Assembly: GCA_017471825.1 (NCBI GenBank)
Contig: JAFURQ010000007.1
Coordinates: forward strand, 166,278-230,277
DNA from: Clostridia bacterium
Lineage (GTDB): Bacteria > Bacillota > Clostridia > Oscillospirales > CAG-272
Length of the DNA: 64,000 bases
Direction: 5' to 3'
Part shown: in pieces, positions 7,756-16,123 of the stretch
Numbering within the stretch: position 1 is the first letter of the stretch
Layout of the letters: each line of letters opens with the position of its first letter
The notes under the pieces: generated by a model
Told to the model about the DNA's origin: nothing
Databases searched by the model: none
Seen by the model: only the letters and a program-made list of their open reading frames with translations
Program-made: the position numbers and the translations under genes

Positions 7756-8427
7756 TTACATTACCTCGCGATTTTCTTTTTCAAGCACTACGCCCTCGCT
7801 CTTGAAAATTGAGTTTTCAGGGATATATCCGCGGACGCGGCAGAGGGGGTAGACGGTGGAATTTTTGGCGACGACGGTGCCGGGACAGAGGACGCTTCCG
7901 CATCCGACCTCGACCATATCACCGAGGGCGGCGCCGAATTTCTTGCGACCCGTGTGAATTTTTTCGCCGTTTTTGGTGACTGTGACCTCGCTTTTATCGC
8001 TTTTCAGATTTGAGGTAACGGCACCTGCGCCGAGGTGGGAGCGGTAGCCGAGTATGGAGTCGCCGACGTAGTTGTAGTGGGGTGCCTGTGCGCCGTCAAA
8101 GAAAATGCTGTTTTTTACCTCTGTTGAGTTGCCGACGACGCATTCCCTGCCTATGATTACGCCGCCGCGAAGAAAGGCTCCGTGGCGGATTTCGGCGCCC
8201 TCGCAAATGATGGTGGGGCCTGCAATGGCGGCGGTCTTTGCGAGCCTTGCATTTTTGGCTATCCAGACGTTTTTGATTGGCTCATAGAAGCGGTCCTTTG
8301 GCAGAGAGCCGCCAATTCTGAGGATATATTCCTTTATCATATCCAAGAGCTGCCACGGGTACTCGCAGGTATCGAGCAGACGGGCGGCTACGGTGTTTTC
8401 GAGTGAAAATAGTTCTTTGTTTTTCAT
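7756..8427 (-). CDS. GlmU-like left-handed beta-helix acyltransferase/nucleotidyl-sugar protein
   Basis: The 223-residue protein contains an extended hexapeptide repeat region (about residues 55-205: AAIAGPTIICEGAEIRHGA, VIIGRECVVGNSTEVKNS, AVTSNLKSD) that folds as a left-handed beta-helix. The block HYNYVGDSILG is the conserved acetyl-CoA/active-site loop of GlmU-type acetyltransferases. It lacks the N-terminal uridylyltransferase domain of full GlmU, whose length is about 455. Being cotranscribed with glmM suggests acetylation of glucosamine-1-phosphate or a related amino sugar. A hairpin (8437-8463) whose arm reaches the ribosome binding site may tune translation. Confidence 0.8.
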   Translation of the reverse strand: MKNKELFSLENTVAARLLDTCEYPWQLLDMIKEYILRIGGSLPKDRFYEPIKNVWIAKNARLAKTAAIAGPTIICEGAEIRHGAFLRGGVIIGRECVVGNSTEVKNSIFFDGAQAPHYNYVGDSILGYRSHLGAGAVTSNLKSDKSEVTVTKNGEKIHTGRKKFGAALGDMVEVGCGSVLCPGTVVAKNSTVYPLCRVRGYIPENSIFKSEGVVLEKENREVM

Positions 8428-8436
8428 AAATTGCCT

Positions 8437-8463
8437 CCGCAGTTAGTATATGCAAAACTGCGG
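8437..8463 (-). promoter_or_regulatory. Hairpin next to the ribosome binding site of the GlmU-like gene
   Basis: On the minus strand CCGCAGTT (8456-8463) pairs with AACTGCGG (8437-8444); the second arm runs directly into GGAGG of the ribosome binding site. It could be a translational switch or an operator; TATACT lies in its loop. Confidence 0.5.
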
Positions 8464-8475
8464 TAAATATAAATA

Positions 8476-8511
8476 AAGGATGGCATATCGCGTTTTTGCG
8501 CTGCCATCCTT
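8476..8511 (-). terminator. Terminator after the AraC-type regulator
   Basis: AAGGATGGCA pairs with TGCCATCCTT (8476-8485 and 8502-8511), with an inner GCG/CGC extension. Downstream T content on the minus strand is moderate. Confidence 0.6.
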
Positions 8512-8517
8512 ATTGTT

Positions 8518-9342
8518 TTAAGTATTTTTCGTTCTTTTAATGCGGCGGTATTCGGTGGGGCTTATGCCCCTGACTGCCTTGAAGCTACGGGAGAAGTAGT
8601 TAACGTCGTCGAAGCCGACGAGCTCGGCGATTCGGGTTATGCTCTCGTCGGTGTCCCTAAGGAGCACGGTGGAGCGGTCGATGCGAAATTCGCGCACGTA
8701 TTCGAGGGGGGATTTACCCGTTGCTTTTTTGAAAAAGCGGCAGAAGTGTCCCTCGGAGAGATAGCAGAGCGCGGCGAGAGTGCGGGTGGTTATTTTGCCG
8801 CTGTATGACGAGGCGACGTACGCTGTGACCGATGCGATGCGGCGCAGGGTTTGGCTTTTTTGCTCGCGCTCCTTTTCGGAGACGTCTGCGGAGTGGTTTC
8901 TCAAAAGATATGCCATAAGGCTGTAGGTGAGGCTTTTGAGCATCATATCGGCGCCGCTTTTGCCCGATTCGTATTCGGCGTGGATTTCGGTCATACAGTC
9001 CTTGATGAAGGGGTCGCCTTTTATGAGGTTTTTAATAAGTGTGCCGTCGAAGCGGACGTCGGAGAAGAAGGCGGGGTATATGAGTATGCAGAAATATTTT
9101 GCGGTGCGCTCGACGGTGAAGGAGTGGATTTCGGTGCTGTTTACCACGACAAAATCGCCGTTCTCAACGGAGAAGGAGTCGCCGTCCAGTATAAAGGTGC
9201 ATTTGCCGTCGAGGAAGTAAAGCAGCTCTATATGCTCGTGCCAATGGGGGACGAGGGCGCTGTGGTTGTTATAGACTCTGAATTTCACCGTGAGGTCGTT
9301 TTCCTCGGGCGGAACGTTTTCGTAAAGTGATATATCCTTCAT
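8518..9342 (-). CDS. AraC-family transcriptional regulator with cupin sensor
   Basis: Starting at the ATG at 9342, which has a TTTGGAGC ribosome binding site, the protein is 274 residues; an upstream in-frame start at 9360 lacks one. Residues about 15-95 form a cupin sugar-sensing domain (HSALVPHWHEHIELLYFLDG). The C-terminal 100 residues hold two helix-turn-helix units, including LAALCYLSEGHFCRFFKKATG and DDVNYFSRSFKAVRGISPTEYR. It is divergent from a sugar isomerase/oxidoreductase pair and probably activates it in response to the sugar concerned; the intergenic region holds an inverted repeat over the divergent promoter. Confidence 0.92.
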   Translation of the reverse strand: MKDISLYENVPPEENDLTVKFRVYNNHSALVPHWHEHIELLYFLDGKCTFILDGDSFSVENGDFVVVNSTEIHSFTVERTAKYFCILIYPAFFSDVRFDGTLIKNLIKGDPFIKDCMTEIHAEYESGKSGADMMLKSLTYSLMAYLLRNHSADVSEKEREQKSQTLRRIASVTAYVASSYSGKITTRTLAALCYLSEGHFCRFFKKATGKSPLEYVREFRIDRSTVLLRDTDESITRIAELVGFDDVNYFSRSFKAVRGISPTEYRRIKRTKNT

Positions 9343-9380
9343 TACTGCTCCAAATATCAAAATTGTGCTAATTTATAGCA

Positions 9381-9418
9381 AAGGTGTGCTTGACACACTT
9401 ACACCTTTATTATATACT
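9381..9418 (+). promoter_or_regulatory. Promoter and inverted-repeat operator for the isomerase operon
   Basis: TTGACA (9390-9395), 17-base spacer, TATACT (9413-9418). AAGGTGT (9381-9387) and ACACCTT (9401-9407) form an inverted repeat over the -35 and spacer, a likely site for the adjacent AraC regulator or another repressor. Confidence 0.75.
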
Positions 9419-9468
9419 AAAGGTAGAATTAAATCAAGCGTGTGCTTGGAGGAAAGGGAGAAATATTT

Positions 9469-10284
9469 ATGAATATCGGCGTTTTGCTTGTTCTGAACGA
9501 CGACAGAGTTGAGGAAAAAATTGCGAGGGTGCGCGAGTTTGGCTTTGATTATTGCCAATTTACCTGCTGGAATCACTCGCTTTTAACCGACGAGCTTGCC
9601 GAGAGGATTGTTCGTGCGTGCGAGAAGTACAGCGTTAAAATTTCGACTCTTTGGGTGGGCTGGTCAGGTCCTGCCGTTTGGGATTTTATAGAGGGACCTG
9701 CGGTGCTCGGAATAGTTCCCGTTGAGTACCGTTATGCGAGAATGCAGGAGCTGATGCACGGCTCGGATTTTGCGAAAAAGCTCGGAGTCGGTCAGATAGC
9801 CACACATATGGGATTTCTTCCCGAGTCGCCGGTGGATCCGCAGTATTTGCCGATGCTGGCGGCGATAAGACATCTTGCAGACCACTGCAAAGCAAACGGA
9901 CAGTATCTTCTTTTTGAGACCGGTCAGGAGACTCCTGTTACCGTGCTTCGTTTTATTGAGGATTCGGGCCGCGACAATTTGGGTGTAAACCTTGACCCTG
10001 CGAATCTTATTATGTACGGCAAGGCGAATCCTATTGATGCGCTTACGGTTTTTGGAAAATACGTTCGCGACGTTCACGCGAAGGACGGAAAATATCCTAC
10101 CTGCGGACGCGAGCTTGGTCCCGAGGTGCCTATCGGTGAGGGTGAGGTGAATTTTCCTGCGCTTGTGAAGCGACTCAAGGAGATAGGATACGACGGAGTG
10201 CTTACGATTGAGCGCGAGATTGAGGGCGACGAACAGACGAGAGATATAATTGCGGCGAAAAAGCTTTTAGAAAGATTGGTGTGA
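9469..10284 (+). CDS. Sugar phosphate isomerase/epimerase (xylose isomerase-like TIM barrel)
   Basis: The ATG at 9469 follows TGGAGGAAAGGGAG and gives 271 residues. The protein is a TIM barrel of the AP-endonuclease 2 / IolE-IolI type. The expected metal ligands are visible: Glu in LLFETGQET, Asp in NLDPANL, His in VRDVHAKDG and Glu in LTIEREI. Family members isomerise or epimerise inositol derivatives or ketoses such as psicose/tagatose; the exact substrate is not readable. It leads an operon with a Gfo/Idh/MocA dehydrogenase six bases downstream, a pairing common in inositol or unusual-sugar catabolism. Confidence 0.88.
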   Translation: MNIGVLLVLNDDRVEEKIARVREFGFDYCQFTCWNHSLLTDELAERIVRACEKYSVKISTLWVGWSGPAVWDFIEGPAVLGIVPVEYRYARMQELMHGSDFAKKLGVGQIATHMGFLPESPVDPQYLPMLAAIRHLADHCKANGQYLLFETGQETPVTVLRFIEDSGRDNLGVNLDPANLIMYGKANPIDALTVFGKYVRDVHAKDGKYPTCGRELGPEVPIGEGEVNFPALVKRLKEIGYDGVLTIEREIEGDEQTRDIIAAKKLLERLV

Positions 10285-10290
10285 AAAAAT

Positions 10291-11265
10291 ATGATAAAGG
10301 TCGGACTTGTTGGAATAGGCGGAATGGGCTTCGTTCACTACAATGCTTACAAGGCGATAGACGGAGCGAAAATTACCTCTGTTGCGGACGTGCGCGTTGA
10401 GGTGGCGAAGGAGAAGATCGGGGAGGACGACGTGCGCGTTTACTCCTCCATTGACGAGCTTCTGGCGAGCGAGAGTGTGGATATGATTGATATTTGCACG
10501 CCGAGCTATATGCACACCGAGATGGCGATAAAGGCGCTTTCGGCGGGCTGTCACGTGCTTTGCGAGAAGCCTATGAGCATATCGAGTGCGGATACGGCGC
10601 GGGTTATAGAGGCGGCAAGGAGCGCGGGAAAAAGATTTATGACTGCGCACGTTGTTCGCTTTATGGCGCCCTACGCATATCTCAAATCGGTTGTTGACAG
10701 CGGCGAGCTTGGCGCGCCCGTGCATATTGATATGAAGCGCTTGTCTGCGGTTCCCACGTGGAGCTGGGAGGACTGGATGCGCGACGTAAGCAAGAGCGGC
10801 GGTGCTCCGATAGATTTGTCGATTCACGATATAGATTTTGCAAGATACGTATTCGGAGAGCCTGCGCGCGTTGGCGGCACGCACCATCCGCTTCGCGACA
10901 ACAATGACGTTATCGTTTCGAATCTTGCGTACGACGGCTTTACCGTTACTGTGACGGGCGGATGGTTTGCGGCGGACATACCCTTCACGGCGGAGTATTT
11001 CGCGGTTTTTGAGAGGGGATACGTTTCTTTACGCGACGGTGTGCTTGTGAAAAACGGCGAGACCGTTGAGCTTGAGGTCAAGGCAGAGCGAGTCAGCGAA
11101 AACACCGGAATAAACATTCCGCGCGCGGACGGATATGCGGACGAGATTGAGTATTTCGTCGGCTGTCTTAACGACGGGACGGAGCCGAATATAATCACCC
11201 CCGAGGATTCCGAGGCGACGGTTAAGCTTGTGGAGAGAATTTTGGAAAGTGCTATTAAGATTTAA
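10291..11265 (+). CDS. Gfo/Idh/MocA-family NAD(P)-dependent oxidoreductase
   Basis: The 324-residue protein begins with a Rossmann nucleotide-binding fold (VGLVGIGGMGFVHYNAY, GxGxxG) and carries the signature CEKPMS near residue 95, whose Lys helps catalysis. The second domain includes DLSIHDIDFARYVFG, with the catalytic-site His/Asp typical of inositol-dehydrogenase relatives. It is expected to oxidise or reduce a cyclitol or sugar. It is six bases from the isomerase stop and so cotranscribed; a bidirectional terminator ends the operon. Substrate not assignable. Confidence 0.92.
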   Translation: MIKVGLVGIGGMGFVHYNAYKAIDGAKITSVADVRVEVAKEKIGEDDVRVYSSIDELLASESVDMIDICTPSYMHTEMAIKALSAGCHVLCEKPMSISSADTARVIEAARSAGKRFMTAHVVRFMAPYAYLKSVVDSGELGAPVHIDMKRLSAVPTWSWEDWMRDVSKSGGAPIDLSIHDIDFARYVFGEPARVGGTHHPLRDNNDVIVSNLAYDGFTVTVTGGWFAADIPFTAEYFAVFERGYVSLRDGVLVKNGETVELEVKAERVSENTGINIPRADGYADEIEYFVGCLNDGTEPNIITPEDSEATVKLVERILESAIKI

Positions 11266-11279
11266 TCTTAAAATATGAA

Positions 11280-11318
11280 AACAGGCTTTAGCGGCATTGC
11301 GCTAAAGCCTGTTTTTTT
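11280..11318. terminator. Bidirectional terminator between the sugar operon and addA
   Basis: ACAGGCTTTAGCG pairs with CGCTAAAGCCTGT around a six-base loop (11281-11312), with A-run before and T-run after. Confidence 0.9.
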
Positions 11319-11325
11319 GCTTGGC

Positions 11326-14300
11326 TTATATACAGTCGAGCGTTTTTATTGGCAACGATTTGCCGATTGGGGTTGAGTATACGCTCACGGTCTTTGGCTT
11401 TTTGCCAAAGATTTTTTCTATTGCAAGGGTGTAATAGGTGAGCTGGAGGGCGTGCTTTTTTTGAAGGGCTGCCCGAGCAAGAGTGTGGTCTGAGAACTCC
11501 TCGCGCGTGAGGCGGTCGGTTTTGTAGTCCACGAGGTGATAGTTGCCCTCGGCGTCCTCGATTATGCAGTCGATAACGCCCTGCACGAGAATCTCCATAC
11601 CCGAGAGTGCGGAGCGCCTTTCGGCGTCCTCGGAGAAGTATTCGGCGGGGAGACTTGTATTGAAGCGGAACTCGCGCCACACGTTTTTGGCGTTTTTCAT
11701 TTCGGAGAAAAGCTTTGATTTTGCAAAAAGCTCGATTTCGCGAAGGCGGACGCGCTCCTTGTTGGCGGGCGAGAGGAAGCCGAGAGTACAGAGTCTGTCG
11801 AGCTCGCGCTCTGCGCCGTTTTCCTCGATTGATTGAAGGTCGCAGAACTGAAGCACCATGTGCGTGGCGATGCCTCGGCGTGCGCTTTCGTCGAGCTCCT
11901 CACCCGTGAAGAAGGACGGAAGGACTCGGCGCTCGTCGGGCTCGTCCACGGGGATTGAGGTACTCTCCTCGGTGCCGTCGAGGACGGCGGGGTAAAGACG
12001 GGATACCGACATTTTTTCGGGTAGGGTGGTTTTCTTGTCGTCGGGGTAGGTGAAGGTGAAGCGCTCGGCGAGAGTGGTGTAGACCTCGTGTGCCGAGGCG
12101 GTGGCTTTAGGCTTGTTTTTTTGATTGTTACCGGCACCCGTGTTGAGTTTTTTATCCGATTTGATGCTGTTTGCCTCCACAAATTCGACGGTTGCATCGG
12201 TTCCCGACGCCATAATTATGTCGAGGTAGGATTTGAGCTTGGTGAGTCCGTAGGGGGAGAGGGCAGAGGATTTGATTCTGATATCTCTTTCATAATCCTC
12301 GAGGCTGTCGTATTCGAGGTTGCCTACGACGAAGAGCTCCTCTCTGGCACGGGTGAGGGCAACGTAAAGGACGCGAAGCTCCTCCTCGTAGAATTTCTCG
12401 TTCATGCGCTTGCGAATTATGTGCTGGACGGGATTTCTGACCATACAAAGACCGTCGGGCTCGCGCAGGTAGAAGGACACGCCGTAGCCCTCGGAGTAGG
12501 CGACGCGCGCGGTGAGGTCTATATTGTGAAGCCTGCGAGATGCCTCAGCGAGAAAGACTATCGGATATTCAAGTCCCTTTGAGGAGTGGACGGTTACGAT
12601 TTTTACCGAGTCGGAGTCGCTGACCTTATTATCTCCGTCCTCGAGTCCTTCGTCCTTTGCCGCTACGTTGTTGACGTAGTTGATGAAATTATAAAGTCCC
12701 TTGAAGGACGAGCCCTCAAATTTTCTTGCGTAGTTGTAAAGGAGCATAAGGTTTTCCTTGCCGCCGTGCTTTGAGGCGAGGGCGAGGAGTCCTGTTTCGG
12801 AATAGAGCCTGTATATGAGTGCGTCGACGTTCATACCCTCGGCAAGACATCTGTAATGCGCGAGCGAGGTGAGGAAGTGGGAAAGCTTTGCATCGTTGGG
12901 GGTTTCCTCACTGTATTTGCGAATAGATCTATATAGGGTTGAGTCGGGGGCGCTTATGCGGTATTTTAACAGGTCGTCGGCGGTGAAGCCGTAGAGGGGC
13001 GAGCACATAAGGCCTGCGAGGTAGACGTCCTTTGAGGGATTGTCTATCGCGTTGAGCAGGCAGAGGGTGAGGAGCACCTCGGAGTTCATAAAGAAGCCCG
13101 ATGAGTTCGGGGTTTCGTAGGGAATGCCGAGCTTGGTAAGCGCCTCGGCGAAGGAGTCTATGCCGTCCTTTTTTCGCACGAGAATGGCGATGTCAGAGTA
13201 CTTTATCCCGTCGCCGTTTTTGAGGGTGCCATTGGGTACAAGCTCCTTGATTTTTTGGGCTATGAACTGCGGCTCGAGGGTGTTTTCAAGCTCCTCCTCG
13301 CCGAGTGCGTCATCGGAAATCGGCTTCTCGAGAATGAAGATTTTCGCCGGGGTGTAGGGCGGAATTACGCCGTTCTTATAAACCTTGGAAAAGGCGAGAG
13401 CGTCCTCGGGCATATAGCCTATGCTTTCCTTCACGATAGAGAACATACGGTCAAATACGGTGTTTACGAATTTGATTATACCCTCGTCGCAACGGAAATT
13501 CTTTGACATAAAAATCGAGGCTCCGAGGCTTTTGTCCGCACCCGTGTCAAGTTTTGGGAAGTTGGTTTTCATTTCTGCGAAGATTTCGGGCTTTGCGGAG
13601 CGGAAGCTGTATATACTCTGCTTTATATCACCGACCATAAAGCGATTGTTGCTCGAGATTGCGGAGAAGATAGCGTCCTGCAGGGCGTTTACGTCCTGAT
13701 ATTCGTCTATGTAGACCGAGGTGAGCCGCGAGGCGTATGCCTTGGCAATGTCGGTGATTGTGCCGTCGGGATTATAGAGGCACTCGTAGGTGTAGCGCGA
13801 CACGTCGGCGTGCTCGAGCATTCCGCGGCGGAGCTTTTCCTGCATATAAATCCCGTCGAATTTTATTATAAATTTCGAGAGGACGGTGAGCATAGAGTGC
13901 ATCTCGGAGAAGAGCGTGCGCCACTCGTCCTCGGTATATACGAAATAGTCCTCGTAGATTTTGTCGAGGGCTTTTTTGATTTCGGTAAAGCGCTCGCGGC
14001 AGAAATCAAGCTCCTCGGTGTGCGCGTCCTTCGGGCATTTCGGTATTTTGGGAAATTCTATCGAGGAAAGCGCGAGGCGAAGCGAGGCGTAGGTGGTATT
14101 CTCGGCGAGGGCGGAGATTATGTCGGCGTAGGTGAGGTAAGCCTCACCGTCGAGCCTCTCGTTTTCGGTACCGTCCGAAAGCTCCCTTGCAAGAGCCCTT
14201 GTGACGTCGGCGTAGTATTTTATCATACCGTAGACGAAGGTCATAAGGTCGCGGCCGTAGGGTACATTTTCAACCGCAAACGGCTCGCTTTGGTTATACA

Positions 14301-14913
14301 GCTCGGCGTAAAGCTCGTATATGCGGACCCCCTCGATGGCGCTTTTTGATTTCGTATGGAGCAGGCGGAAGATTTCCGCGAGCTTTTTGGTCGTTTTTGA
14401 GTCGGTGAGGCAGGATGCGAGGCGCTCAAATTCTTTGGTGGTGGCGACCTCGGGCATATCACCCTCGTATATCGCGTTTATGAGCGCGTCGAGAAGGGCG
14501 TCCGTGAGAATGGTGGTTTCCGCCTTTTCTGCGAGGCGATAGTTGGGCGGCACACCGACCTTATCGGCGTTTGAGCGGAGTATATCGTTGCAGAAGGAGT
14601 CTATCGTGCTTATTCTCGCGCCGGGCAAAAGATGGAGCTCTCTCTCAAGTCTTTTGTTTTCGGGATTTGCCTTTATTGCCTCCTTCAGCGCCTCTGCAAT
14701 TTTGCGGTTGAGGTCGGCGGTGGCGGCGTTGGTGAAGGTGACGATAAGCATATTCTGAAGGCTTTCGGGATTGTCCTCGTCAAGAAGCGAGCGAATGATT
14801 CGCTCGGTGAGGGTGGTGGTTTTGCCCGAGCCTGCGGCGGCAGAAACAAGAAGGGTTCTGTCGCGGGTATTTATAGCGGACAGCTGTTCGTCCGAAAAAT
14901 TATTTTCTGCCAT
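11326..14913 (-). CDS. addA: ATP-dependent helicase/nuclease subunit A (AddA)
   Basis: AddA is the helicase-nuclease subunit that with AddB resects DNA breaks for recombination and responds to Chi sites. The 1195-residue protein has UvrD-type motifs in order: Walker A AAAGSGKTT (about residue 24), DEYQD (about 410), GDIKQSIYSFR, TVHSSKGLEYP (about 770), LYVALTRAREEL, and a C-terminal RecB-type nuclease with GVIDCI and VDYKTDR followed by QLTYY. All catalytic residues are present. Its ribosome binding site GGAGA overlaps the truB stop. addB is not adjacent or elsewhere in the window, although it usually lies directly upstream. Confidence 0.95.
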   Translation of the reverse strand: MAENNFSDEQLSAINTRDRTLLVSAAAGSGKTTTLTERIIRSLLDEDNPESLQNMLIVTFTNAATADLNRKIAEALKEAIKANPENKRLERELHLLPGARISTIDSFCNDILRSNADKVGVPPNYRLAEKAETTILTDALLDALINAIYEGDMPEVATTKEFERLASCLTDSKTTKKLAEIFRLLHTKSKSAIEGVRIYELYAELYNQSEPFAVENVPYGRDLMTFVYGMIKYYADVTRALARELSDGTENERLDGEAYLTYADIISALAENTTYASLRLALSSIEFPKIPKCPKDAHTEELDFCRERFTEIKKALDKIYEDYFVYTEDEWRTLFSEMHSMLTVLSKFIIKFDGIYMQEKLRRGMLEHADVSRYTYECLYNPDGTITDIAKAYASRLTSVYIDEYQDVNALQDAIFSAISSNNRFMVGDIKQSIYSFRSAKPEIFAEMKTNFPKLDTGADKSLGASIFMSKNFRCDEGIIKFVNTVFDRMFSIVKESIGYMPEDALAFSKVYKNGVIPPYTPAKIFILEKPISDDALGEEELENTLEPQFIAQKIKELVPNGTLKNGDGIKYSDIAILVRKKDGIDSFAEALTKLGIPYETPNSSGFFMNSEVLLTLCLLNAIDNPSKDVYLAGLMCSPLYGFTADDLLKYRISAPDSTLYRSIRKYSEETPNDAKLSHFLTSLAHYRCLAEGMNVDALIYRLYSETGLLALASKHGGKENLMLLYNYARKFEGSSFKGLYNFINYVNNVAAKDEGLEDGDNKVSDSDSVKIVTVHSSKGLEYPIVFLAEASRRLHNIDLTARVAYSEGYGVSFYLREPDGLCMVRNPVQHIIRKRMNEKFYEEELRVLYVALTRAREELFVVGNLEYDSLEDYERDIRIKSSALSPYGLTKLKSYLDIIMASGTDATVEFVEANSIKSDKKLNTGAGNNQKNKPKATASAHEVYTTLAERFTFTYPDDKKTTLPEKMSVSRLYPAVLDGTEESTSIPVDEPDERRVLPSFFTGEELDESARRGIATHMVLQFCDLQSIEENGAERELDRLCTLGFLSPANKERVRLREIELFAKSKLFSEMKNAKNVWREFRFNTSLPAEYFSEDAERRSALSGMEILVQGVIDCIIEDAEGNYHLVDYKTDRLTREEFSDHTLARAALQKKHALQLTYYTLAIEKIFGKKPKTVSVYSTPIGKSLPIKTLDCI

Positions 14914-14922
14914 TTCTTTCTC

Positions 14923-15816
14923 CTATACGTCAAACTGCTTTATTGGCTTGATTGCGGTACCCGTGTCAAATTCTCTTACCTCGCCAACCGCGAAGAAGCT
15001 CTTGTCGTCAAAGAGAGCCACGCGTGTGCCAAGGGGGAGTGATACCGAGATTTTTTTGGTATATATTTCGACTCCGCACCGAGCAAGACGGGCGAAGAAG
15101 GGGGAGAGGGTGATGCCCTCGAGGTCAGCGAATATTTTTTCGGTGGGGATAAGCACGGCGGCTCTTTGTTCCTCGCTCATTTCCTCAAGCTGTGCGAGGG
15201 TGTGGGCATCGCTTACGGTGAAGCCTGCGCACTTGGTGCGCTCGAGGGTCTTCATAACCGCGCCGCATCCGAGGGCGGCGCCTATATCGGCGCAGAGGGT
15301 GCGGATGTAGGTACCCTTGGAGCAGTGGACGGAGAGTGTGTATTCTCTGTCGTTTATTCGGGTGGCGGTGATGCTGTGAATGAATACGTCGCGCGGCTCG
15401 CGCTCGACGGTTTTGCCCTCGCGGGCAAGCTCGTAAAGCTTTTTACCGTCCTTTTTGATTGCCGAATACATCGGGGGGACCTGCTTTGATGCGCCGAGCA
15501 TTGCGCGGACAGCCGCCTGCACCTCGGGCTCACTTGGGATTTTATCGGATTCTGTGAGGGTCTCGCCCGTTATATCCTCGGTGTCGGTGGTAAGACCGAG
15601 AAGGAGGGTGGCACAGTAGTGCTTATCCTCTGTTATCATATACTCGCTTGCCTTGACGGCGCGGCCTATAAGCACGGGCAGAACTCCCGTTGCGAGAGGG
15701 TCGAGGGTGCCTGTATGACCTGCCTTTTGCGCGCCGAAAAGACGCTTGACACGGTTGACTGCGCCCTGCGAGCTTATATTTTCGTCCTTATAGAGTATAA
15801 CCACTCCGCTCTTCAT
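14923..15816 (-). CDS. truB: tRNA pseudouridine-55 synthase
   Basis: TruB makes pseudouridine 55 in the T-loop of all tRNAs. The 297-residue protein has the motif HTGTLDPLATGVLPV with the catalytic Asp (about residue 41), KHYCATLLLG and a C-terminal PUA-like domain. The length is normal. The start has a GGAGT ribosome binding site. It is followed closely by addA, nine bases after its stop, so the two are cotranscribed; in many Bacillota truB instead follows rbfA, which here sits in a different operon at 53.2 kb. Confidence 0.95.
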   Translation of the reverse strand: MKSGVVILYKDENISSQGAVNRVKRLFGAQKAGHTGTLDPLATGVLPVLIGRAVKASEYMITEDKHYCATLLLGLTTDTEDITGETLTESDKIPSEPEVQAAVRAMLGASKQVPPMYSAIKKDGKKLYELAREGKTVEREPRDVFIHSITATRINDREYTLSVHCSKGTYIRTLCADIGAALGCGAVMKTLERTKCAGFTVSDAHTLAQLEEMSEEQRAAVLIPTEKIFADLEGITLSPFFARLARCGVEIYTKKISVSLPLGTRVALFDDKSFFAVGEVREFDTGTAIKPIKQFDV

Positions 15817-16123
15817 ATTTTTACTCCAACAGCTATGATTTTAATTCTTCTTCTATTCTACCATAAAAGCGGAAAAAATTCAACATAAAACGCGCGGTGC
15901 AGAGAAAAAAGAGCGATTAGAAATATTCGGTTTAAATATAGCATATTTTGGCAAGCGGCGGCAAAAGGGGCGAAAAGGTGACACGGATAGGGGGATAGGG
16001 CTCGATTTTGGGGCGGTTTTGTCGTTCGCGGCTGACGGATATCGACTTATTTTGCCCGTGCGCGGAGTTAGGATTATTACAGCTATGTCAGCTATAAAGC
16101 TAAAATAAGGACGGATTTATAAA
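15817..16123. other. Intergenic region upstream of spoIIE
   Basis: Divergent region of 307 bases. No ORF or RNA gene was seen. TTTTGTCGTTCGC (16017-16029) resembles a Spo0A box (TTTGTCGAA) at seven of nine positions, which would fit spoIIE control, but no convincing -35/-10 pair was found. The repeat AGCTAT occurs at 16082 and 16091, with a third AGCTA following. A near copy of the ACACGGG motif (GTGACACGGAT) is at 15979-15989. Confidence 0.35.
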
